From JANQIO01 sp965229625 (GTDB lineage Bacteria > Pseudomonadota > Gammaproteobacteria > Pseudomonadales > Halieaceae): DNA of 64,000 nucleotides. Location: contig CBDDJJ010000001.1 of NCBI GenBank assembly GCA_965229625.1, forward strand, positions 2,232,001-2,296,000, in the 5' to 3' direction. Positions within the stretch are counted from its first letter, which is position 1, and each line of letters starts with the position of its first letter. The notes beneath the pieces were generated by a model. It saw only the letters and a program-made list of their open reading frames with translations. It was not told where the DNA came from and did no database searches. Below, in pieces: positions 54,984-61,544 of this stretch. A program made the translations under genes and the position numbers.

Positions 54984-56225
54984 CTAGCCAAGCACGCCCA
55001 CAGCGTCAGCTTTATGACTCGGCGTGATGTGTGCGTAACGCAAAGTGGTATTTGAGTCCGCGTGTCCGCACAGCTCCCGCACCGTGTTAAGCGGAACCCC
55101 GTTCATAACGAGCTTCGATGCAAAGTCATGCCGCATATCGTGCCAGCGGAAACTCTCGATCCTGGCGTCAGCAAGAATCGATGCCCAGGACTTGCGAACG
55201 TTGTCTAGCCGCCCACCATCATTCGCAGGAAACACTCGCTCGCACTCCTCAGGGAGTTGGTTAAGCCAATCCTTAAGAGTCTGATAGGCAATCGGGCTCA
55301 ATGGGATATGCCTGGTGTGACCGCTCTTGGTTCGCTCCCCGTCAACGGTGAGAATCCGAGCCTCCAGGTCGATATCTGCCCTTATAAGGTCAAATAGCTC
55401 CCCTCTCCGGAGCCCGGTTTTCCGGGAAACCCTTATGAGGGGAGTCATCCGGTCCGCAAAGGCACAGTCGGAGAGGTCCGGCAGCAGCGGATAACCCCGG
55501 GCAGCCCGGTGTTTGTTGCCGGATTCCCGGGCGGCCTTGAGCCTGGCATCCCGGGCATCCAGGGCCGCATCCAGCCGTTTCTCCTCCTCCGGGGACAGGA
55601 ATCTGACCTTTGGTGCCCGGTCCACTCTTAGGGGTTTCAACCCGGAAAGGGGATGATCTTCAAGAACGCCCCACTCCTTCGCCCGGGTAAGTAGTCCACG
55701 AAGACAATTCACGGAGCGGTTAATCGTGGAAGGCTTCAAGCCACGCTTGCGCTGCCTGGTCCGCCACTGATCGAGGCGCTTCACGGTAATCTCTTCCATA
55801 GGAAGGGCCATAAAGTCCTCGAATGCGCTTCTCAGGCGCTCCAGGGTCGCCTGCCCCGACTTCTGGTGCGTCGTGAGCCATGGGGCGTACTGATCCTCAA
55901 GGAACGTCTTCAGCGTCCTCTGGCGGGCAGCTTTGGCCTGATCAAGGAGGGCGACCTTCTCTCCCTGCACGTCAACGCCCTGCGCCACTTCCCCGGCTGC
56001 TTTCCGTGCGGCGTCCCTGGCCATGGCCACGGTGACTGCCCCGTGAGCGCCCAGCTTGATCCGCTTGCGCTTCCCGGTATTGGTCCGGTAGCTGTAGTAA
56101 TACGTTTTCGCGCCTGACGGCTGCACTCTAAGCAGGAAACCCTTAATCTCTGTGTCCACCACCTCGAACGGCTTGTCACCTGGTTCTAGGGCTTTTACCG
56201 CCGTCGTCGTGAGCTTCTTTTGCAC
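54984..56225 (-). CDS. int: Tyrosine-type integrase
   Basis: A 413-residue integrase of the P4/DUF4102 type. The N-terminal arm-binding domain starts KKLTTTAVKALEPGDKPFEVVDTEIKGFLLRV. The catalytic residues are Arg in SRKTGLRRGELFDL, H-x-x-R in WHDMRHDFASKL, His in LCGHADSNTT and Tyr in LRYAHI. A GTG at 56225 with GGAG 6 bases before it is preferred to an ATG at 56312, because homology starts there. It is 181 bases from attR, as expected for the enzyme that inserted this element into tRNA-Arg. Confidence 0.92.
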   Translation of the reverse strand: MQKKLTTTAVKALEPGDKPFEVVDTEIKGFLLRVQPSGAKTYYYSYRTNTGKRKRIKLGAHGAVTVAMARDAARKAAGEVAQGVDVQGEKVALLDQAKAARQRTLKTFLEDQYAPWLTTHQKSGQATLERLRSAFEDFMALPMEEITVKRLDQWRTRQRKRGLKPSTINRSVNCLRGLLTRAKEWGVLEDHPLSGLKPLRVDRAPKVRFLSPEEEKRLDAALDARDARLKAARESGNKHRAARGYPLLPDLSDCAFADRMTPLIRVSRKTGLRRGELFDLIRADIDLEARILTVDGERTKSGHTRHIPLSPIAYQTLKDWLNQLPEECERVFPANDGGRLDNVRKSWASILADARIESFRWHDMRHDFASKLVMNGVPLNTVRELCGHADSNTTLRYAHITPSHKADAVGVLG

Positions 56226-56248
56226 TTCCAACTCCGCCTGACGTGGAC

Positions 56249-56268
56249 TTAAGTCCACTGTAAGTCCA
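56249..56268 (+). promoter_or_regulatory. Candidate integrase arm sites, right end
   Basis: TTAAGTCCA and GTAAGTCCA, 11 bases apart, match the pair at the left end. The first lies inside the palindrome TGGACTTAAGTCCA, just upstream of the integrase GTG start. Confidence 0.6.
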
Positions 56269-56406
56269 AATGGAATGAGCAGAAGTGAAGCACGAGAAAC
56301 TGCAATGAACAACTGTGAATTCTTAAGCTATTGATTTAACGAACTTTAATGTTTCACTGAGTTGCTTGAGCATTCACGGCGATTCACCGGAATTCATTCA
56401 GAAAAC

Positions 56407-56454
56407 GCCCTCCGGAGGCAGAGGTCAGAGGTTCGAATCCTCTCGGGCGGGCCA
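56407..56454 (+). other. attR: right 48-bp direct repeat
   Basis: An exact copy of the tRNA-Arg 3' end (48 bases including CCA), without the 5' half. It marks the right end of the element. Confidence 0.93.
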
Positions 56455-56464
56455 CTCAAGCGTT

Positions 56465-56484
56465 GTAGGGTCTCAAGACCCTAC
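56465..56484 (+). terminator. Hairpin just past attR, possible original tRNA-Arg terminator
   Basis: GTAGGGTC-TCAA-GACCCTAC is a perfect 8-bp stem starting 11 bases after the CCA of attR. There is no T-run. Before insertion it would have stood just behind tRNA-Arg. Confidence 0.5.
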
Positions 56485-56640
56485 CTACCCCTAATCGGGC
56501 AGCTCACTTAGCATCAATATGCCATTATGTTTTGAATTTTTGGAAATCTTGTTACTCACAACCATAGACTTTCTGTCTAGCACATATCCAGCAAACAACC
56601 TGATTTTTGCACCCTAGCCAGAGTCTCACCAATGCTCATG

Positions 56641-56994
56641 TTAGGGGTTAAACTGAACCTCGACCTGACGGTTTAGGGCCCTACCTTGGGAAGTGTTGTT
56701 TGGAGCTGAGGGTGAGGCACTACCCTCTGATACAACAGATATATTCGATTCAGGCACCCCCCTTACGGTAAGGACGAGCTTTACAAACTCAGCGCGCTCT
56801 TTCGCTATCCTTTCGTTCACTGGCGTTGAGCCACTTTCATCTGCATGACCCGTTACAGTAATGGTTTGGCTAAGGTCCGCGATAGCAGCACTCGAGAAAG
56901 CATTCAGCACTCTGGCGGCTTGATGCATATCCGAAAATTCAGCTAAGCCGGATTTGAAATAGATTGTTGAAATTCGTGAATTCGGGGGACAGTT
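56641..56994 (-). pseudogene. OmpA-family C-terminal domain, cut off by the IS3-type insertion
   Basis: About 118 codons of an OmpA-like peptidoglycan-binding domain: STIYFKSGLAEFSD, TITVTGHADESGSTPVNERIAKERAEFV, then ISVVSEGSASPSAPNNTSQGRALNRQVEVQF. The frame runs back to the IS edge at 56994. When the IS and one target repeat are removed in mind, the frame meets a TGA at once on the far side, while a different frame (58244 upward) stays open, so a frameshift also seems present. The 5' end and any signal are lost. Confidence 0.72.
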
Positions 56995-57025
56995 TGAACT
57001 TCCCCAAATACATCGGACGGCGTAA

Positions 57026-57886
57026 TCAAGCGGCAGTCATCGTCTCATAGGCCAAGGGTGCCTGGTAGCCCAGATACGAGTGGCGCCGCTTTCGGTTGTA
57101 GAAAATCTCGATGTAGCGGAAGATCGCCTGCCTGGCTTCGTCGCGAGTCTTGAACATCGTGTCACCGGTCAGCTCATCCTTCAGCGTGTGGAAGAAACTC
57201 TCCGCCACGGCGTTGTCGTGGCACTCTCCCTTGCGGCTCATGCTTGCCGTCATGCCGTATCTCGATAGGTCCTCTCGGTATCCCGCCGCTGTGTATTGAC
57301 TGCCCTGATCTGAGTGCACCAGTGCGCCTCGCGTGCCGCTCCGGTGCTGTACCGCCATACTCAGCGCGTCACGCACGATATCAGCCGTCAGCCGATGCCG
57401 CATCGACCAGCCCACGATTGCCCTTGAGTACAGGTCGAGCACAATGGCCAGGTACAGCCAGCCCTGTCGTGTCTCGATGAACGTGATATCGGATACCCAC
57501 TTCTCGTTGGGCGCGGCGGCATGGAACTGCCGATCCAGGAGATTGGGCTCTGGCGGCTGCACCTCCCGGTGGCGACGGCAGCGGCGGTGACGGTTCGACC
57601 GCTCAGCCCGGATACCGTGTGCCCTCATCAGCCGTTCCACCCGGCCACGGCTGGCGGAATATCCCCGGTGCATCAGCTCCACGTGCATCCTGGGTGAGCC
57701 GTAGCTCCGGTAGACCTCGCCATGGATCTGGCGCATCACCGCCACCAGTGTGGCGTTGGCCCGGGCCCTGGGGCCGGGCTCTCGCTTCAACCAGTCGTAG
57801 TAACCGCTACGGGACACCTGCAGGGCGGAACACAGCCTTACCAGGGCATGATGCGGCCTTTGCTCGCGGATAAAGGCGTACTTCAC
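57026..57886 (-). CDS. IS3-family transposase OrfB (DDE integrase core)
   Basis: A 286-residue catalytic part. An HTH_21-like segment (LMRAHGIRAERSNRHRR) precedes the rve core, with catalytic Asp in WVSDITFIET, Asp in VHSDQGSQYTA and Glu in DNAVAESFFHTLKDE. It ends with YNRKRRHSYLGYQAPLAYE, which is typical. Its ATG overlaps the orfA stop by 4 bases, and the main product is probably the OrfAB frameshift fusion. It appears intact. Confidence 0.94.
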   Translation of the reverse strand: MKYAFIREQRPHHALVRLCSALQVSRSGYYDWLKREPGPRARANATLVAVMRQIHGEVYRSYGSPRMHVELMHRGYSASRGRVERLMRAHGIRAERSNRHRRCRRHREVQPPEPNLLDRQFHAAAPNEKWVSDITFIETRQGWLYLAIVLDLYSRAIVGWSMRHRLTADIVRDALSMAVQHRSGTRGALVHSDQGSQYTAAGYREDLSRYGMTASMSRKGECHDNAVAESFFHTLKDELTGDTMFKTRDEARQAIFRYIEIFYNRKRRHSYLGYQAPLAYETMTAA

Positions 57887-58179
57887 TCCAGGTCGCGCGC
57901 GAAGTACGCCGCCGCCTTTTTTAGGATCTCAACCTCCTCCTGGAGGCGTTCGTTCTCAGCCCTGAGTCGGGCCATCTCAGCATCGGCAGGGGGCTTAGGT
58001 CCTGGCTTGTTGGAGAAGGCCTGGTCACCCTTCAGCTGCAGTTCCTTCTGCCACTTGTAGAGTGAGTTCCGGCGCACGCCGAGTTCACGGGCCAGCTGCT
58101 CAGCCGGTTTGTCGCCGGCTTCGAGTAGTTTGACGGCCTCCGTCTTGAAGGCCTTGGTGTAAGTTTTTCGTTTGGTCAT
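57883..58179 (-). CDS. IS3-family OrfA with programmed frameshift site
   Basis: A 98-residue protein: HTH domain (YTKAFKTEAVKLLEAGDKPAEQLARELGVRRNSLYKWQKEL) and a leucine-zipper coiled coil (ARLRAENERLQEEVEILKKA). Near the end the minus strand reads A-AAA-AAG (57916-57922), the classic IS3 slippery heptamer for -1 frameshifting into OrfB. Confidence 0.94.
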   Translation of the reverse strand: MTKRKTYTKAFKTEAVKLLEAGDKPAEQLARELGVRRNSLYKWQKELQLKGDQAFSNKPGPKPPADAEMARLRAENERLQEEVEILKKAAAYFARDLE

Positions 58180-58458
58180 CGGTCACTCCGTCGTTAGGAT
58201 TGTCTCCTAGTTGGAATGTCCGATCTATCGGAGGAACTTCAGTTTACTCAATTCCCAGGCGTGGCGCCGTTGCCAGGCTACTCCATGGCGCCCTATTCAA
58301 CTCACACGTTGAAGCAGGCAAAGTTGATACCGCATCGACTGTAATTGTTGCAGTGTTGCAAGTCACGTCGGAGTAGAGTGCAGTCGACTCTAAGCTGATA
58401 CTGATGGCTCTGGTTAAACGTGTCGTTACTCTCGTCTCAACCTCAATGGAGTTCAGAC

Positions 58459-59238
58459 ATGGATGTGCATGAAAAGTTGGAGCAACTAAGAACAGAGGTC
58501 GAACCCTTTTGCCCGCGCGGCATGGTACACCTAGAGGTAGGTCAGTCAGACAGGTTGATCCCGAACCTGAGGCTTCAGAAAGAGGAGGACCGCGAAGCCG
58601 TAGAATCGATCCTCTCAAAATACAAAGACGTATTTCCGCTCACGAGAGTCTATTTGTGGATGCACTACGACTTCATCCCGACGCAGCTAGCTGATTTCAG
58701 GTTTCGCGAGTACCAGGATCTCCTGACCAGTTCATTGCGCGATGCCTGCGCCACCTTGAGGCAAATGGAAAAACGCATCTACTTATTCTCCGTTTACCTC
58801 GATACAGGAAATTACTCAATCTGGCTGGGAGCTTGTTCAGAAGACTTCTGCAAGGGCACGACACATGGTAGCAAGGAACACGTCTTCAGCTGCTATGGCA
58901 GCGGCTGGGAAGACGGTTTGGAGTTCCCAATATCGCCAGAGCTTCAGGACCTGCTTGCCCAGCATGAAAAGGCCATTAGCGAAAGCTATAGCCGCTATGG
59001 GGAGTTTTACCTGACTCCAATGTCGCAGGCGTACGATCTATGCATGATCGAGTCGACAGGAAAGGCCCTGAGACGCGTGAACACAGATTTCGAGACCGTA
59101 CCCCGGACAGACGATTTTATAACGTCAGTAGAGCCCTCTGGAGTAGAGGACTGGATACATCAATTTGCGCTACGCCAGACTCTGGATAGCGAGTCCATCG
59201 ACAGAATATTTGCTCCAGTCATAAGTAGCTGGGTATAG
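58459..59238 (+). CDS. Protein of unknown function
   Basis: A 259-residue soluble protein, no signal or membrane helix. GGAG lies 7 bases before the ATG. It contains VYLWMHYDFIPTQLADFRFREYQDLL, and is rich in aromatics (for example SYSRYGEFYLTPMSQAYDL). I do not recognise the family. It sits between an IS and a gene fragment in the accessory region and reads as intact, so it may be cargo of an older element. Confidence 0.65.
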   Translation: MDVHEKLEQLRTEVEPFCPRGMVHLEVGQSDRLIPNLRLQKEEDREAVESILSKYKDVFPLTRVYLWMHYDFIPTQLADFRFREYQDLLTSSLRDACATLRQMEKRIYLFSVYLDTGNYSIWLGACSEDFCKGTTHGSKEHVFSCYGSGWEDGLEFPISPELQDLLAQHEKAISESYSRYGEFYLTPMSQAYDLCMIESTGKALRRVNTDFETVPRTDDFITSVEPSGVEDWIHQFALRQTLDSESIDRIFAPVISSWV

Positions 59239-59345
59239 GTTGAGGAAACAAGGGGCGGAGCAAAGCTCCCCCTGTTGATTCCGTAGGTATCCACCGCGAC
59301 CCCAATTGGCTGCGCGAATCTCGATGCCCACTTCGTACCACAGAG

Positions 59346-59702
59346 CTACAAAGATCGATCCAACATAAACGACGCACCCTGCTCGGCAATCATGACGGTG
59401 AGCGCGTTGGTGTTGCCGGAGGTGATGGTAGGCATGATGGATGCATCGATCACACGCAGCCCGCCAATACCGTGTACCTGCAGCCGGTCGTTCACTACTG
59501 CCATGGGATCGTTGCCCATCTTGCAGGTTCCCACCGGGTGAAAAATTGTCGTTCCAAGGTCGCCCACAGCACGCATCAGCTCCTCATCCGAGCTGATATA
59601 GGGGCCGGGCTTCAGTTCTTCCGGCGCGAACGGTTTCAGCGCCTCGGCAGCCATGATGCGCCGGGTGAACTTCAGCCCATCCAGCGCCACCTTCCAGTCA
59701 AA
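59346..59702 (-). pseudogene. GMC oxidoreductase, C-terminal fragment
   Basis: About 119 codons of the C-terminal domain of a choline-dehydrogenase-like flavoenzyme: IFHPVGTCKMGNDPMAVVNDRLQVHGIGGLRVIDASIMPTITSGNTNA, the active-site His-Asn region and the FAD-binding end. The N-terminal FAD domain is missing. Homology stops at 59700, exactly where a GGGGTCAG-type inverted motif begins, so a rearrangement removed the rest. Confidence 0.85.
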
Positions 59703-59718
59703 GGGGTCAGAGCCCTTT
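59700..59718. repeat. AAAGGGGTCAGAGCCCTTT motif
   Basis: A short inverted repeat at the break of the GMC fragment. A partial copy, AAAGGGGTCAG, lies at 60363-60373 at the break of the alpA pseudogene. The two bracket the HNH-like gene. Confidence 0.6.
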
Positions 59719-59839
59719 TATGTGTCGCCAGCGCAGTAACATTGCAAGAATGCCTACCAGAAGCTAGCCTTTTTGAAGCTTAACTTGGAAGCCGAACTGC
59801 CACTCCCCGGTGGCGAAGCGATAAGGTGGAGCAAGTGCT

Positions 59840-60337
59840 ATGTTGACCTTACCGGACAAGGTCCCAGTGGCCGCAGAAAGCCTTGATGCCTTGCGGGAAA
59901 TCGCCTACCCGTGGCCTTTGGATGAGAGTATCCAATCCTTAGTAACTGTTTCAGATGATACGTCTGACCCCGTCATTGTCTGGGCATCTCCGAAAGTACG
60001 CCGATACCGACTAGTCTGGGAGAAAGCGGTAGATTTAGGATTCGTAGAGGCCGCTGATACATGGGGGGATAACGTTGATATTGACCACGTATTCCCAAAA
60101 AGCTGGGCAAATCGACCAGGTTCCAAAATAGAATTCGTTCGCCTTTTCCCTGTCTGGGCGGAGATCAATCGAAGCGCCGGCGCCGGTTTGGAGAAGAAAA
60201 TCCTCAACAATGGCGTGTTCCCAACCGTGAAAAGCGGAATTGTGTTTGCTGAAGAACTACAGATATTGAAAGTGCTTGGACACCCCGTGGGAACGTTTGA
60301 TGACCCGGTGCAGATATTTGGCGTTGACTCCCAGTGA
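59840..60337 (+). CDS. Small protein with an HNH-like motif
   Basis: A 165-residue soluble protein. VDIDHVFPKSWAN near residue 76 has the D-H-x-F-P-K pattern of HNH nucleases of the GmrSD/DUF1524-like kind, and WAEINRSAGAG follows at the distance where such nucleases have an Asn. The rest shows no known domain, and metal-ligand residues are not complete by eye. GGAGCAAG precedes the ATG. It may be a small nuclease or a degraded piece of one. Confidence 0.55.
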   Translation: MLTLPDKVPVAAESLDALREIAYPWPLDESIQSLVTVSDDTSDPVIVWASPKVRRYRLVWEKAVDLGFVEAADTWGDNVDIDHVFPKSWANRPGSKIEFVRLFPVWAEINRSAGAGLEKKILNNGVFPTVKSGIVFAEELQILKVLGHPVGTFDDPVQIFGVDSQ

Positions 60338-60361
60338 CAACAGCGCCAGTTTAGACTCAGC

Positions 60362-60576
60362 CAAAGGGGTCAGTCTTTGAAAAGTATCAAGCCACGTATC
60401 AAGATTTTCCCGTAGGTAATGGACTGATCTTCCGATCTTGATAAAAGGCAGAGCGGGAGTCCGCCCGTCGCGCGACCGATCCATCCTCGCCTGCTAGAGG
60501 AACGAACGACTCATGCCAACGTAAGAAGCGCCCCCCGCTCGGAGAGTGCGCGGTGTTGATTTGGCTGGATTTCCAT
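60362..60576 (-). pseudogene. Decayed second copy of the AlpA-type gene
   Basis: Matches the element's alpA along its length: start MEIQPNQHRALSER, then after a frameshift ASYVGMSRSFL, an in-frame TAG, then QARMDRSRDGRTPALPFIKIGRSVHYLRENLDTWLDTFQRL. It is cut at its 3' end near 60362 and no replication gene follows. It remains as a trace of a second, related element. Confidence 0.88.
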
Positions 60577-60644
60577 TCCTTGACCACCCGTGTTTATTTA
60601 GGTTGATCACAGGCTATGGAAGTTTAGAACGGTGCAGGTAGGGA

Positions 60645-60684
60645 GACCAAAGTTAGCCTTAACGGATTAAACTTGGCCTCAATC
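60645..60684. repeat. Second set of 20-bp tandem repeats
   Basis: GACCAAAGTTAGCCTTAACG and GATTAAACTTGGCCTCAATC, adjacent, in the same place relative to the alpA remnant as the pair at 53037. The neighbouring AGGTTGATC and CTATGGAAGTTT stretches are also shared. Confidence 0.75.
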
Positions 60685-60704
60685 TTCTCTCTTGATACGA
60701 GACG

Positions 60705-61370
60705 CTAGGTCGCGTCTTTCGGCTTATCCAGGGCATCTCCTCCCGGTTTCAAACCGTAATGGCGAAGCATGTTCTCCTGAATCTCTTTAAGCTCCTGGTC
60801 GCGGTAGTACTCTTCCCACATGGCGTCAAAGCTGTCCCACAGACGCTCTCTTTGTTCCGGGGTTAGCTGGCTCCATTCAACGCCAACGTCGCAAGTATTT
60901 GCATCGATGTATTCACGATAGTCAGGCAAGGGCGAGTAGTAACTGCGTCTAGGGCTCCCAAATCGGTCCCGAAGGTGTTCCATGCCTTCTAGATCGGTAA
61001 GAAACTTCACCGCAAAGTCTCGAACTGCCAGCCGTCCCAGGTCAACCTGCCATGACTGCCAAAGCGTGTAGTGGACAAGACAAAGCATCGCCACAAAGAC
61101 GAGGACGGCGGCAATAGAGGCTGCCATGACTGCATCCCACCGCCATGCCATCACTAACACTGTCAGTTCGAGCAGCACCCAAAGGGACAGCAAGGCGAAT
61201 ACGAAAGTGAATATACGGAACAGGCTGGGCTCCGATTCAGGCGCAAACCACAGATCGAAGAATCCTTGGCAGTAGTTCGGCACAATCGTCATTACAACCG
61301 CGAACCAATAGACCAACGCAAGCACCAAGCAAGTGGTCACGAGGGACCAGATTCTCACGCCAGGCATCAT
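60705..61370 (-). CDS. Membrane protein paralogue, function unknown
   Basis: A 221-residue intact paralogue of the element's 53106 membrane protein: same helices and the same ending (FDAMWEEYYRDQELKEIQENMLRHYGLKPGG). Substitutions are mostly conservative. It is kept open although the adjoining alpA copy is broken, so it may still be useful to the cell. The gene upstream of it in the intact element (53780) has no counterpart here. Confidence 0.75.
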   Translation of the reverse strand: MMPGVRIWSLVTTCLVLALVYWFAVVMTIVPNYCQGFFDLWFAPESEPSLFRIFTFVFALLSLWVLLELTVLVMAWRWDAVMAASIAAVLVFVAMLCLVHYTLWQSWQVDLGRLAVRDFAVKFLTDLEGMEHLRDRFGSPRRSYYSPLPDYREYIDANTCDVGVEWSQLTPEQRERLWDSFDAMWEEYYRDQELKEIQENMLRHYGLKPGGDALDKPKDAT

Positions 61371-61544
61371 CGGGATACCAGAATCACGGTGACAGTTAAC
61401 TTCATTCCACTGTGATGCCTTTTGCCACTGCCCTGATAAAGCAAGGCTGCAACTTCTAGCCTATCATCAATATCCAATGAAGCACCGCCTTTTCCATCCG
61501 ATGGCCCATTACCGACCCACGCAGCTATCGAGGCGCTGACGCAG

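Larger units (their letters stand above)
46911..56454. mobile_element. Integrative element in tRNA-Arg with HUH replication gene and ietAS-type cargo
   Basis: A 9,544-base insertion bounded by 48-bp repeats of the tRNA-Arg 3' end. All genes read leftwards: integrase next to attR, an unknown protein, a membrane protein, AlpA, a gpA-like replication protein, then the AAA+ ATPase and subtilase at the left end. No conjugation, capsid or tail genes are present, so it looks like a phage-satellite or replicative genomic-island type element. The noncoding parts hold paired integrase-arm-like sites, iteron-like hairpins and a structured region. Confidence 0.9.
56995..58241 (-). mobile_element. IS3-family insertion sequence
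   Basis: A 1,247-base element. Imperfect terminal inverted repeats start TGAACTTCC at 56995 and, read inward from the other end, TGAAGTTCC at 58241; they share ATCGGAC about 16 bases in. A 3-base target duplication GTT flanks it (56992-56994 and 58242-58244), as usual for IS3. It carries orfA and orfB. Confidence 0.9.

Noticed and set aside
58244..58618. 124-codon frame opposite the start of the 58459 gene
   Set aside because: No family motifs; it mostly overlaps the better-supported plus-strand gene. Its end might be a relic of the OmpA gene in another frame.
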